Positions 25,933-35,380 are shown, counted from the stretch's first letter. The stretch is 48,895 nucleotides of DNA from Bacteroidota bacterium (GCA_017857395.1 JAFMDF010000031.1:1-48895), one strand, 5' to 3'. Notes: generated from the letters alone by a model not told the origin. Made by a program: numbers and translations.

Positions 25933-27771
25933 ATGAAAATTCGCTTTCTTTTTTTAAGTAGCCTTTTACTTTCTTTATCCACTTTTGCCCAAACGCATAA
26001 TGATTATGTAGGTGCTGGACATCAAACGGGTATAAGTGTTACTACTAGCCATTCCCAAAGTAATTCCAATAATGGGTTCTATACGATTGATGGATTTCCG
26101 ATTATGGAAAAAGCCCCATTAACAGATGCCGGACGGTTTTTATCGCAAGCCACTTTAGGCGCAGATTATGAAACCATTCAAAAAGTAGCCGCTATGGGGT
26201 ATGAACCTTGGATTGACGAACAATTTAACCTTCCCAAAAGTGAATATTTACCACTAACCCAATCTATTTATCAGCATTTTATCAATGCCTGGGCTAACCA
26301 ATTTGGCTTAAATAATGTCAAAGAGGACGGTGAAAATTTACCATTTGGTCATTTTTTTAGTTTAGCTTGGTGGCAAAATAACATGACCGCTACTGATTTA
26401 TTACGCCATAAAATAGCCCTTGCCTTAAGTGAAATTTTAGTTGTTTCTTATAAATCGGGCAACTTGGAAGACTCTGGATTTGGCATTAGCTACTTTTATG
26501 ATATTCTATACAAAAATGCTTTTGGAAATTATCGAGAGGTGCTGAGACAAGTTACGCTCGCTCCTGCTATGGGGACTTATTTAAGTCATTATAATAACCC
26601 AAAATCCGACCCCTCCATTAATCGGCATCCTGATGAAAATTATGCCAGAGAAGTGATGCAATTGTTTTCTATTGGTTTGTATGAACTGAATCAAGATGGC
26701 ACGCAAAAATTGGTTAATAATCAACCAATCCCTACGTATAATAATACCGATATTAAAGAGTTTGCCAAAATATTTACGGGATTAGGGGCAGGAGAACGAT
26801 GGGTGTCCATTTTAGAAGATTTCTCGGATGAACCACCAGAATGGGGAATGGATTTTTATGAATCTAATCCCACTAAATCCATGAAAATATACGAAGCATG
26901 GCACGAGCAAGGGGAAAAAAGATTACTCAATGGACAAATTGTTCCAACAGGACAAACAGGGATGCAAGATATTGAGGCAGCTATGGATAATTTATTCAAT
27001 CACCCCAATATTGGTCCTTTTATTGGGCGAAGGTTAATTCAAAATTTGGTAAAATCCAATCCTTCTCCTGCTTATATTGGAAGAGTCGCTGCTGCTTTTG
27101 CCGATAATGGGGAAGGTCAAAGAGGAGATATGAAAGCAATCATTAAAGCCATTTTATTAGACCCCGAAGCCAGAGATTGTGACTATGCGACCAAAAATGA
27201 TATTGGAAAATTACGTGCGCCATTGGCTAGATATGTCCATGCATTAAGGGCATTCAAAGTGAATAGTACAAGCAATACTTTTTGGGATGATGGTTATTTA
27301 ACGGAAATGACCTTGCAGCAAATTCCACTTCGTGCTAATAGTGTTTTTAATTTTTATTTACCAGATTATCAACCTAATGGGGCTATTGCAGAAAGCAATC
27401 AATTTGCGCCAGAATTTCAAATTCACAATTCTACTACTTCCATCAGCTATGGCAATTTATTGTATACGATGCTGTACGAGGAGGAAAGTTTATACAACTT
27501 AAAGCCTGAACTAGAAGGCGTTGGTGTTATCGAAATAGATGCGACCAAACCGATTCAACTAGACTTTTCCGCCGAAGATGCGATGGCTAGTAATCTTAAT
27601 GCCCTTTTAGACCGCTTGGATATTCTATTAACCAACGGCAATCTAAGTACGAATACCAGAAAAATCATTTTTAATGCGCTCAATCAAATGGATACGGAGG
27701 ATGTCTGGGACATTCGTAATACAGCAGTTTTTTTGATTATGCTTTCGCCTGATTATGCTATTCTTAAATAG
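25933..27771 (+). CDS. DUF1800 family secreted protein
   Basis: 612 residues with a signal peptide (IRFLFLSSLLLSLSTFAQ). The DUF1800 pattern is clear: GRFLSQATLGADYETIQKVA, WQNNMTATDLLRHKIALALS, MGTYLSHYNN, HPDENYAREVMQLFSIGLYE and NDIGKLRAPLARYVHALRAF. Biochemical role unknown. It is followed by a DUF1501 gene (54-bp gap), the standard partner of this family. Probably co-transcribed and exported. Confidence 0.88.
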   Translation: MKIRFLFLSSLLLSLSTFAQTHNDYVGAGHQTGISVTTSHSQSNSNNGFYTIDGFPIMEKAPLTDAGRFLSQATLGADYETIQKVAAMGYEPWIDEQFNLPKSEYLPLTQSIYQHFINAWANQFGLNNVKEDGENLPFGHFFSLAWWQNNMTATDLLRHKIALALSEILVVSYKSGNLEDSGFGISYFYDILYKNAFGNYREVLRQVTLAPAMGTYLSHYNNPKSDPSINRHPDENYAREVMQLFSIGLYELNQDGTQKLVNNQPIPTYNNTDIKEFAKIFTGLGAGERWVSILEDFSDEPPEWGMDFYESNPTKSMKIYEAWHEQGEKRLLNGQIVPTGQTGMQDIEAAMDNLFNHPNIGPFIGRRLIQNLVKSNPSPAYIGRVAAAFADNGEGQRGDMKAIIKAILLDPEARDCDYATKNDIGKLRAPLARYVHALRAFKVNSTSNTFWDDGYLTEMTLQQIPLRANSVFNFYLPDYQPNGAIAESNQFAPEFQIHNSTTSISYGNLLYTMLYEEESLYNLKPELEGVGVIEIDATKPIQLDFSAEDAMASNLNALLDRLDILLTNGNLSTNTRKIIFNALNQMDTEDVWDIRNTAVFLIMLSPDYAILK

Positions 27772-27825
27772 AGGAAAATAGTACGATAAACTAATCACCA
27801 GTCACCAATCACTAATCACAAAATA

Positions 27826-29244
27826 ATGTCAAAATACCATAAATTATCTCGAAGAAAATTTTTAGGACAAGCGAGTTGTGCAGCAATCGGAACAACTGCT
27901 TTTATGTCCAGTTTTATGAATTTGGGGTTGATGAATACCGCAGCGGCGGCAAATCTACCCGTTTATCAAAATAATGATTATAAAGCATTAGTCTGTATTC
28001 TCTTAGCTGGTGGGAATGACTCCTTTAATATGCTGATACCGACGGCAACTTCTAGCTATAATAATTATGCGGCTACTCGGACTAATTTAGCCATTGCCAA
28101 AAATAGTGTCCTCGGTTTAAATGGAACTACGGGTGGGCAGACTTATGGGGTGCATCCTGCGATGCCAGAAGTACAAGCCTTATATAATTCGGGACGATTG
28201 GGTTTTATCTCCAATGTAGGTACTTTGGTTAACCCAATTAGTAAAACACAATATGAAAATCAATCGGCTAATCTACCACTTGGCCTTTTTTCCCATGCAG
28301 ACCAAATTCAGCAATGGCAAACTTCTATTCCACAATCTCGAACGGCTATTGGCTGGGGAGGTCGAATGGCAGATATACTAAGCTCGATGAATAGCAATCA
28401 AAACATTTCTATGAATATTTCCCTTTCGGGAACGAATGTTTTCCAAGCAGGAAATAATATAGTAGAATACACCATTGAGCCATCTGGTACGGGTAGTATT
28501 GGTTTAGCGGGAAATGAAGAGATGGATTTTTATAGTACGTTAAGAAATGGCGCAGTTAAAAGTATGATGGAACACCAGTACCAAGATATTTTTCGCAAAA
28601 CTTATGCAGGTGTCACCAAAAATGCGCAAGATAGTCACTTGCAATTTAGTTCTGCTATCAATGGTATTAACCAAGCGCCTCCATTTACCACTACATTTTC
28701 GGCTAGTAATTTATCTCAAAGTTTGCAAATGGTTGCCAAAACCATTGCCGCTAGAAATACTTTAGGCATGAGTCGCCAAACGTTTTTTATCACCTTTGGC
28801 GGTTGGGACCACCATGATGAAGTATTGAATGCGCAAAATTTAATGCTAGGAGTCGTTAGCAAAGCATTAAGTGAATTTAATGATGCTATTCAGCAAATGA
28901 ATTTACAGGACAATGTGACTACTTTTAGTATCTCTGATTTTGGTAGAACCTTAACTTCTAATGGCAATGGCACCGACCATGCTTGGGGGGGAAATGTAAT
29001 CGCTATGGGCGGTAGTGTAAATGGCGGTAAAATCTATGGGCAATATCCTGAATTAGGGCTAAATTCTAATTTAATGGTCGATGAAAGTGCTTTAATTCCT
29101 ACGACTTCTTGTGATGAATATTTTGCAGAATTAGCCCTCTGGTTTGGTGCTTCCTCGAATCAATTGAGTAGCATTTTGCCCAATATTGGGAATTTTTATA
29201 CGCCTAGTTCGGCTTCTTTGCCTATTGGGTTTATGAATGTTTAG
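27826..29244 (+). CDS. DUF1501 family protein with Tat-type signal
   Basis: 472 residues. The N-terminus LSRRKFLGQASCAAIGTTAF is a twin-arginine signal. The body carries DUF1501/sulfatase-like motifs: CILLAGGNDSFNMLIP, GVHPAMPEVQALYNSGRLG, FGGWDHHDEVLNAQ, SDFGRTLTSNGNGTDHAWGG. Alkaline-phosphatase-like metal ligands (Asp/His) appear in the last motifs. Paired with DUF1800; substrate unknown. The leader contains AATCACCAGTCACCAATCAC words. A perfect hairpin terminator follows at 29282. Confidence 0.88.
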   Translation: MSKYHKLSRRKFLGQASCAAIGTTAFMSSFMNLGLMNTAAAANLPVYQNNDYKALVCILLAGGNDSFNMLIPTATSSYNNYAATRTNLAIAKNSVLGLNGTTGGQTYGVHPAMPEVQALYNSGRLGFISNVGTLVNPISKTQYENQSANLPLGLFSHADQIQQWQTSIPQSRTAIGWGGRMADILSSMNSNQNISMNISLSGTNVFQAGNNIVEYTIEPSGTGSIGLAGNEEMDFYSTLRNGAVKSMMEHQYQDIFRKTYAGVTKNAQDSHLQFSSAINGINQAPPFTTTFSASNLSQSLQMVAKTIAARNTLGMSRQTFFITFGGWDHHDEVLNAQNLMLGVVSKALSEFNDAIQQMNLQDNVTTFSISDFGRTLTSNGNGTDHAWGGNVIAMGGSVNGGKIYGQYPELGLNSNLMVDESALIPTTSCDEYFAELALWFGASSNQLSSILPNIGNFYTPSSASLPIGFMNV

Positions 29245-29281
29245 TAATGTTCAAATATTAAATCTGTCATTTTGGTGCTAG

Positions 29282-29310
29282 AACACCATGATTTTCAAAA
29301 TCATGGTGTT
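29282..29310 (+). terminator. Perfect hairpin terminator after the DUF1501 gene
   Basis: The arms AACACCATGATTTT (29282-29295) and AAAATCATGGTGTT (29297-29310) are perfect complements, giving about 12 bp of stem after loop closure, followed by TT. An ATG inside it (29288) is in frame with the next gene but is not its likely start. Confidence 0.75.
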
Positions 29311-29347
29311 TTCAAAAGTCGATATTTCATTAAAAAATCATTTCATC

Positions 29348-30388
29348 ATGAAATTCATTATAAAAATCGTATTAATAACAATCCTTTTTTTCATTTTTAA
29401 TCATTTCTTAAACGCCCAATCATGCGATGGAGATAATTTAAATTTCACCACTATGACAAGTGGAACAAAGCACGCTAAAACAAGTGTTACTTCCTCTGTT
29501 ATTATTGAAAATGGAAATACCATCATTTTTAAAGCAGGTACAACCATTACTTTAACGAATGGTTTTCATGCCAAAGCAGGGAGTCAATTTACCGCTACCA
29601 TTGAAGATTGTTCAGAGGGACCAATAGTGGCAGAAGCCTGTGCAGCACCCGATGCGACGATCTGGAATAACCCCTGGTTATCTTGCCAAACAACTGCGAA
29701 TCCAAATACTAGTCGAGGGGCGAGTCATTGGATACGCTACGACCTCGGAGCAGCCTATAAATTAGGAAAAATGCATATCTGGAATGTCAATAAAGTTGGA
29801 GAAAGCAATAAGGGGTTGAAAGAAGTGGTCATTGATTATTCTTTAAATGGAGCGACTTGGACGCAACTAGGGAACTTTCAATTTCCACAAGGAACGGAAG
29901 AAGCCACCTACGCAGGATTTGAAGGCGCTAATTTTAATGGCATTAGTGCTAGATATGTCGTAATAACCGCCATTTCTAATTGGGGAGCTGCTAGTTGTAG
30001 TGGTATTTCTGATGTTAAATTTAATATTGCTCCAGCCTTATTGCAAGACGTTTCGGCTATTTTGGCGAATGCTAGAAATAGGGAATTAACAGACAAGTTG
30101 GATAATAAAATGGCTAAAAAAACCAACGCTCAATTTTTAGTTTATCCGAATCCAACTAATAATAATACCAATTTGTTTTTGGAAAATAGGGTGGAGACCG
30201 CTGCGACTATTGCCATTACAGATATAACAGGACGGCTTGTTCAGTCCATTCCTGTGGAGGTTGTTGTGGGGCGCAATAATTGGACACTATCTTTAGCAGA
30301 TATTCCGTCAGGGTCTTATTTTGTGAATGTACTAGCGGAGGAATTGCCCCTTTTAGACGCTCAAAAACTGGTAATTGTTAAAGAATAA
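29348..30388 (+). CDS. Secreted discoidin-like protein with T9SS sorting domain
   Basis: 346 residues from ATG 29348, chosen because the upstream ATG lies in the terminator hairpin and this one begins the signal peptide (IIKIVLITILFFIFNHFLNA). A beta-helical stretch (IIFKAGTTITLTNGFHAKAG) comes first, then an F5/8-type (discoidin) jelly-roll (SRGASHWIRYDLGAAYKLGK, ARYVVITAIS). The C-terminal type A T9SS domain is clear: FLVYPNPTNN, ITDITGRLVQS, SGSYFVNV, QKLVIVKE. Exported by the type IX system to the surface or medium, probably carbohydrate- or matrix-binding. Likely belongs with DUF1800/DUF1501. Confidence 0.85.
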   Translation: MKFIIKIVLITILFFIFNHFLNAQSCDGDNLNFTTMTSGTKHAKTSVTSSVIIENGNTIIFKAGTTITLTNGFHAKAGSQFTATIEDCSEGPIVAEACAAPDATIWNNPWLSCQTTANPNTSRGASHWIRYDLGAAYKLGKMHIWNVNKVGESNKGLKEVVIDYSLNGATWTQLGNFQFPQGTEEATYAGFEGANFNGISARYVVITAISNWGAASCSGISDVKFNIAPALLQDVSAILANARNRELTDKLDNKMAKKTNAQFLVYPNPTNNNTNLFLENRVETAATIAITDITGRLVQSIPVEVVVGRNNWTLSLADIPSGSYFVNVLAEELPLLDAQKLVIVKE

Positions 30389-30520
30389 TTCTTTGCTTCA
30401 AAAAGTAAAGAAAACGCAAAATTAGTATCCGTGGAAGTTAAGTTTTTGAAGTCCCACGAATAAGGGGATTAATATTTGCTTGTTTTCTTCATCTCTATTT
30501 TAAAATCAACAAAAATAATT

Positions 30521-31261
30521 ATGAAAAATACTCAATCATTGCTCTTATTAGTCGGTTTGTTATTTTGTTTAATCGCTTGCGGTAAAGAAGAAAGCGTAAC
30601 CTTACCACCGACACAAGAAAATGTGGTCAACATCTTACCTTTAGGAGATTCTAGAGTTGAAGGGAGTCGGCCTGATTTTGAAAGTTATCGGTATGAATTA
30701 TGGAAAAAATTAGTAGTACAAGGTTTTGCTATTGATTTTGTCGGCACTCGGTTAGATGAAAGCAATTATGCTGATTTTATGGGACAATCCTTTGATCAAG
30801 ACCATCAAGGAACAGGTGGAGCACAAACTACTGATATACTTAGATTTTTAAATAATTTGGAAGAGGGTGCTTCAATACCTGATATGGTACTCTTAGGCAT
30901 TGGTGGAAATGATTTAATAGATGGGCAAAAAACAGTAGCAGCCACTATCAATAATATTAACCAAATCATTGATTGGTTGCAAGAAAGAAATGACACAATT
31001 ACTATTTTATTGGAACAAATTGCCCCTGGTCGTAGTGATTTTATGACGAACGAATTAACCTTATTATTTAACCAGTTTAATCAAGAGATTGAAAATGTTG
31101 GTCAAACTCAAACGACTGCTAATTCTAAAGTGGTCACCATAGACATGGCTAGTAATTGGTCGGATGCTTATATGGCGGATGAAGTGCATTATAACGAAGC
31201 GGGTTCAGCGGAAGTAGCAGGGCGATATTTTGAAGCAATGAAGCCGCTTCTTGACAAATGA
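30521..31261 (+). CDS. SGNH/GDSL-type esterase lipoprotein
   Basis: 246 residues from ATG 30521, where the lipoprotein signal begins (SLLLLVGLLFCLIAC, lipid-attached Cys20). SGNH blocks: ILPLGDSRVEG (Ser44 nucleophile), GTGGAQTTDIL (Gly), LLGIGGNDLIDG (Asn) and DEVHYNEAGS (Asp/His). It hydrolyses esters, perhaps acyl groups of glycans or peptidoglycan, at the outer membrane or periplasm. An earlier start at 30476 would put a second hydrophobic stretch ahead of the lipobox and is less likely. Confidence 0.85.
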   Translation: MKNTQSLLLLVGLLFCLIACGKEESVTLPPTQENVVNILPLGDSRVEGSRPDFESYRYELWKKLVVQGFAIDFVGTRLDESNYADFMGQSFDQDHQGTGGAQTTDILRFLNNLEEGASIPDMVLLGIGGNDLIDGQKTVAATINNINQIIDWLQERNDTITILLEQIAPGRSDFMTNELTLLFNQFNQEIENVGQTQTTANSKVVTIDMASNWSDAYMADEVHYNEAGSAEVAGRYFEAMKPLLDK

Positions 31262-31274
31262 AGCGATTCGATTG

Positions 31275-31328
31275 GTAAATAGTCGTTTGTTGAAGGAGAC
31301 ACCTTATTCGCAATTGATTTACCAATAA
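31275..31328 (+). pseudogene. Inverted vestige resembling the TonB-receptor 3' end
   Basis: Plus-strand codons read VNSRLLKETPYSQLIYQ then stop, resembling the last residues of the convergent receptor (VNRRLLKRTPLVSVRVYW). At DNA level GTCGTTTGTTGAAG (31282-31295) is matched by CGTTTGTTGAAG inside the receptor gene (31355-31366, reverse strand). It is either a remnant of a second receptor gene or an inverted duplication serving as a terminator. Confidence 0.4.
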
Positions 31329-34303
31329 ACCCGCACCGAAACCAAAGGCGTCCGCTTCAACAAACGTCGATTGACAGTTAAAATTTCGATAAAAGTCTCT
31401 TCTTCTTCCTCAAAATCATCAATAAAATAATCTCGACTAAATTGATTATTGGTATTGAGTAAATTGAGCAAAGACAAACTAATTTCTGATTGGAGGTTCG
31501 TATGCTTAAAGGTTGGTCTATAACTAATACCAATATCCAAACGACTGTAATTGCCTAGTTTGGTGGCATTAGGTTCATCGTATGCTACAGAGGAGTAAGT
31601 TTCGACTTCTTGGGTGTCGTCATCATATTCGGTAGTGGTTTCGATGCCTAAAGCTTCCGTAAAAGGTAAGCCTGTTTTAAATTGATAATTGACCGAAAAA
31701 TTCCACTTTTTATATTGCCAAGTATTGACCAAACTAAACTTATGTCTTTGGTCATTACTAGCAGGAAAAGCAGTTTCAATAATCTCAGGGAATAAAAAAT
31801 CCACTTTACTCAGCGAATAATTCGCCCAGATATGATAATTTCGCCAACGTTTTTTGATTAATAAATCAATGCCTTTGGCAGTAGAATTACCTTCTGAAAA
31901 TTCTAGTTCATTGCCTGCGCTTGAATTGAAAGTAGGATTATAAGTAGATAAACCGATCGTTTGATTATAATACCCTTCTATATCAATTAACCAGCCTTTA
32001 TACTGAAAAATAAAACCTCCTGCGACTTTTTTAGCGGATTGGATGACTTCTATTTCGTCTTCCTCTATTCGATTGATAATCCAGACTTGATTATTTAAAT
32101 CTAAAGAATTTTCGCCAAATTCTTTTAGTTGACTAATATATTGCTGAAAGATACCCGCTGACCCTTTTAGTTTTAAATGTCCCGTCAAGCCATATTGGAT
32201 ATTCAAACGGGGAGAAAGCTTATTCTTTTGCGTTTCAATATAAAAAGTATTGCGCAAACCACCATTCACACTTAGTTTTTTTTGTTGAAAATTAAACCCT
32301 ACATAAGTATTATGAAAATGCCCTTCTATTGTATTGACATCTTGTAAATCTTCTTCGTATGTAGCGGCTAGGTCAATATTATAATCGACTGACTTAATAT
32401 TATAATCATAGCCTAAGGAAAAATTAAGATGAGGAGACCATTGATATTTAGCAGCGGTGAAAAGGGTTTGGTCTGTAATACTATTGGTGACTAAATTATT
32501 GTAAAAAGTAAAATCATCTGCTTGATTGGTCAAGGTGAATTGATAATCATTGCTATAATTGGAAATAGAATAGCCTAGTTTCAAAGACCAATCTGAATGG
32601 AGAACAAGATTATTAGACCAATTAAAAGCTTTGGTTTCAAATAGTACTTCATCGGTAGAGGCTAAATCTTCCTCAAGAAATATAGAGGTATAATTAAAAG
32701 CATTATAGGTGCGAAACCAACTCGCTTTTATGGTCAATTTATCAATAGGCTTGAAAATTAATTTACCATTAAGGTCATAAAAATTGAGTTGTTGTTCGGC
32801 TTCTCGGTCACCTTCCATTACTTCTTCTTGCTCTTCTTCAATTTTTGTCTCTTGAAATACTTTATTAGAATAATTGGTAATAGTCGGTGAATTATAAAGG
32901 CCATTAATTGTCTTTCGACCTGATAGAATTAGGGACAACTTATCTTTTACAATAGGGGATTTTAAATAAGCATGCGCCTCCGTCATCGTGCTGCCAAGCC
33001 CGCCTTGAAACTGATTGCGAATACTATCGCTTAAAGAAATGTCCACAATTCCGCCTAAACGATTATCATAACTTGGGTCAAAAACGCCTTTAAAAACCTG
33101 AATATCATCGACTATGTAAGGATTAATAGCAGAAATCATCCCAAATAGATGACCAGGATCATAAAGCGTAACATCTTCCCATATAATTAAATTTTGATCG
33201 GGTGTCCCTCCTCGAATTTGTAGGTTGGTCGCACTTTCATCAATGCTAGTTACCCCGGGAATTAATTGAATTGTTTTTAAAATATCTTGCTCAATAATGG
33301 TGTGTTTGTTCAATAATTTTTGATAGTCAAAGCGAACGGAATTATAGGTTTCTCCTTCCGTTATTTCTTGTAAAATATAGTCTTTGACAATGATTGCTTC
33401 GCCAAATAGGGTAGGGTCTATTGCTAGTAAAAAATCAGCACAATCCGTTTGATTAAATTCTTGAACCATCAAGGATTGTGATTGATAACCAATATAACTA
33501 ATAGTAACCACTTGATGTTTTTGAGCCGTTATTTCGACTTGAAAAAAACCATTATCATCTGATTGAATCCCTTGCTTTTGGTCATCTAAATAAATATTGG
33601 CTAAAGGCAAAGTCGTGCCACTTTCTTTATCTTTTAGTGTACCACAAATTTGGTACGTTTTGGGTGGGGCAAGATAGATTAAAATATTGTCATTGCTTTG
33701 TTCAAAAGTGAAGGGCGTTTTATAAAATAATTGGGTAAGTTGAGTTAATATATTGCTATTGGGTAACTGCCCTGAAAAGGTGAATTTGGATAAGGCAGTT
33801 GGGTCATAATTAAAGGTGGAATTATTGGTGTTTTCAAGGCCTTTTAAAATTTCGACTATACTTTTGTCTTTAAAAGAAAGGGGTTTAGATTGAGCAGATA
33901 GAACCATACTCATTCCCATAAAAATACAAAAGAGAAAACAACGGTAATCAAAAAAATTAGGGATTCTAGAATTTAGAGTTTTTAGGATACTCCACAGAAT
34001 AAAATGGATTGTGTCGAAGCTACGCTCCTTAGGAAAATATGTAGGAATTATCGAGTCTACAGACGGTTTCGGGGCGATGCCCCTAAGAATAACTTCCATT
34101 TCTTGTGAAATTTGTCCAAAAGAGCATCGCTCTGGAACTGTCTGTAGGAAAAAGTAGTAAAATTGGCACAAAGGAACATCGCTCCGACCCGATTTCTTTA
34201 GTATTTTATTTTGTGGTGGATCAATAGAACTTACTCTGGTAACACTTTCTTTATGATTTGTTTTAGAATAGTCACTATACATATAAGTAAATTTGCAATG
34301 CAA
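31319..34303 (-). CDS. TonB-dependent receptor with STN signalling domain (FecA/SusC type)
   Basis: Signal-type hydrophobic core at about 121-137 of the full frame (CFLFCIFMGMSMVLSAQ), STN domain about 141-215 (IVEILKGLENTNNSTFNY), carboxypeptidase-regulatory-like domain (GTLPLANIYLDDQKQG region), plug (LIPGVTSIDESATNLQIRGG; GDIVDISLSD-like GGIVDISLSD) and barrel to a C-terminal aromatic end (VRVYW). It imports a ligand across the outer membrane and signals to FecR. The ATG at 34303 lies 12 bp after the fecR stop, but the first ~115 codons are unlike a receptor and cover a hairpin cluster (34016-34185), so the true start is uncertain. The ligand is unknown. Confidence 0.85.
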   Translation of the reverse strand: MHCKFTYMYSDYSKTNHKESVTRVSSIDPPQNKILKKSGRSDVPLCQFYYFFLQTVPERCSFGQISQEMEVILRGIAPKPSVDSIIPTYFPKERSFDTIHFILWSILKTLNSRIPNFFDYRCFLFCIFMGMSMVLSAQSKPLSFKDKSIVEILKGLENTNNSTFNYDPTALSKFTFSGQLPNSNILTQLTQLFYKTPFTFEQSNDNILIYLAPPKTYQICGTLKDKESGTTLPLANIYLDDQKQGIQSDDNGFFQVEITAQKHQVVTISYIGYQSQSLMVQEFNQTDCADFLLAIDPTLFGEAIIVKDYILQEITEGETYNSVRFDYQKLLNKHTIIEQDILKTIQLIPGVTSIDESATNLQIRGGTPDQNLIIWEDVTLYDPGHLFGMISAINPYIVDDIQVFKGVFDPSYDNRLGGIVDISLSDSIRNQFQGGLGSTMTEAHAYLKSPIVKDKLSLILSGRKTINGLYNSPTITNYSNKVFQETKIEEEQEEVMEGDREAEQQLNFYDLNGKLIFKPIDKLTIKASWFRTYNAFNYTSIFLEEDLASTDEVLFETKAFNWSNNLVLHSDWSLKLGYSISNYSNDYQFTLTNQADDFTFYNNLVTNSITDQTLFTAAKYQWSPHLNFSLGYDYNIKSVDYNIDLAATYEEDLQDVNTIEGHFHNTYVGFNFQQKKLSVNGGLRNTFYIETQKNKLSPRLNIQYGLTGHLKLKGSAGIFQQYISQLKEFGENSLDLNNQVWIINRIEEDEIEVIQSAKKVAGGFIFQYKGWLIDIEGYYNQTIGLSTYNPTFNSSAGNELEFSEGNSTAKGIDLLIKKRWRNYHIWANYSLSKVDFLFPEIIETAFPASNDQRHKFSLVNTWQYKKWNFSVNYQFKTGLPFTEALGIETTTEYDDDTQEVETYSSVAYDEPNATKLGNYSRLDIGISYRPTFKHTNLQSEISLSLLNLLNTNNQFSRDYFIDDFEEEEETFIEILTVNRRLLKRTPLVSVRVYW
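34016..34185. repeat. Hairpin cluster inside the 5' end of the receptor frame
   Basis: GAAGCTACGCTCC (34016-34028), GTCTACAGAC (34055-34064), GGGGC-GAT-GCCCC (34071-34083), AGAGC-ATC-GCTCT (34121-34133) and GGAACATCGCTCC (34173-34185). Arms CTACAGACGGTTTC and CTACAGACAGTTCC (reverse complement of about 34135-34148) form an outer stem. Translated, it gives RSDVPLCQ, TVPERCSF, RGIAPK: repeat-derived, not receptor-like. Confidence 0.75.
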
Positions 34304-34315
34304 ATATAACGCTCT

Positions 34316-35224
34316 TTAATCTTCTATGGTAATCACCTTTTTGTCTGCCGAAATACTATAGGTTAGATTCATTGGTTTACAGATATTGTTAAGGGCTTTT
34401 TCTAAGTCATTATGTGGAAAGCTGCCATTAAATGGGCGTTCAATTTGTGGGCTGATAACTTTCACATCGTATTGTCTCGCTAATTCTTCCAATACCCTAA
34501 AAGTAGGTTCTAGGTTAAATTTGGAAGTACCGATTGACCAAAATGGTTTTTCGTGGTTGATGCTTTGTTTATTTCCCAATATTCCTGAGATGCCATCAAC
34601 AGATTCTCCCGCATTTAAAATAACTTCTTTGTTTCCATAATTGACTCGAACTCGCCCTTCATAACATTCCACATTTAAGTTCTCGTGCCAAGACCGAACA
34701 TTAAAACTAGTGCCTAATACCTCGACTTTTCCAGCATTCGTATTGACAATAAAAGGCTTTCCTTTTTGTACATTAAAGATAGCTTCCCCAATCAATTTCA
34801 CAGACCGTTGTATTTCCCAATCCTCTTCTTCATAGACAATACTGGAACCATCATTTAAAACGACGGTCGTTTGGTCTGAAAAAGTATGTGTCAAAGTCAA
34901 TTGATTACCTGTTTCAAGTACATTAGGTCCACTATTCATTAGCCAAAAAAGACCAATTAATAGGGCAACACTAGCTGCGGCCGCAAAAGCAGGCCATAAT
35001 CGACGAATAGGGCGTACTGTTGCCGTCTTTTTAGCAGGATGTTTAGTTTTAAATTTTGCATAGCCCGCTTGTGCATCATATTTAGGCAAAGCCATTTTGT
35101 CGGTTGCCTTAATAATGGCTTCTAACTCTTCTAGTTCTCCAGAGGCTTGGAGTTCCTCCGCTTCTTTGGGGTCGATTTGACCTTCCAGCCAACGGGCATA
35201 TACATTTTCTTTATTAGATTCCAT
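34316..35224 (-). CDS. FecR-family anti-sigma/sigma-regulator protein
   Basis: 302 residues: a cytosolic N-terminus (WLEGQIDPKEAEELQASGEL), one membrane helix (LWPAFAAAASVALLIGLFWLM), a FecR domain (QLTLTHTFSDQTTVVLNDGS; AIFNVQKGKPFIVNTNAGKV; VLGTSFNVRSW; GRVRVNYG) and a C-terminal DUF4974 domain (RVLEELARQYDVKVISPQIE). It senses the loaded receptor in the periplasm and controls the ECF sigma factor encoded at 35429. Operon order sigma-FecR-receptor is typical of cell-surface signalling. Confidence 0.92.
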   Translation of the reverse strand: MESNKENVYARWLEGQIDPKEAEELQASGELEELEAIIKATDKMALPKYDAQAGYAKFKTKHPAKKTATVRPIRRLWPAFAAAASVALLIGLFWLMNSGPNVLETGNQLTLTHTFSDQTTVVLNDGSSIVYEEEDWEIQRSVKLIGEAIFNVQKGKPFIVNTNAGKVEVLGTSFNVRSWHENLNVECYEGRVRVNYGNKEVILNAGESVDGISGILGNKQSINHEKPFWSIGTSKFNLEPTFRVLEELARQYDVKVISPQIERPFNGSFPHNDLEKALNNICKPMNLTYSISADKKVITIED

Positions 35225-35289
35225 GATTGTAAATTTTGTTGCATGCGCTGTTTTTAGTTATCGGTTGTCGGTTTGCTTAAAAAGGCACT

Positions 35290-35380
35290 ACTGTAAAGAG
35301 TGTGGGTATCTAAAAATAGGATACGACTCTGGAGAGTTGTGTTACTATTTCGACAAACAAGTAACACGACTCTTCAGAGT
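35290..35380. repeat. Nested hairpin between the sigma and fecR genes
   Basis: ACTCT-GG-AGAGT (35326-35337) and ACTCT-TC-AGAGT (35369-35380) flank a 14-bp stem, AGAGTTGTGTTACT (35333-35346) with AGTAACACGACTCT (35360-35373, one G-T pair). It can form either two small hairpins or one long one, in the transcribed gap between sigma and FecR. Confidence 0.75.

Noticed and set aside
34316-34640. Plus-strand 84-codon ORF across the FecR C-terminus
   Set aside because: It is antisense to the DUF4974 domain, which has clear family motifs.
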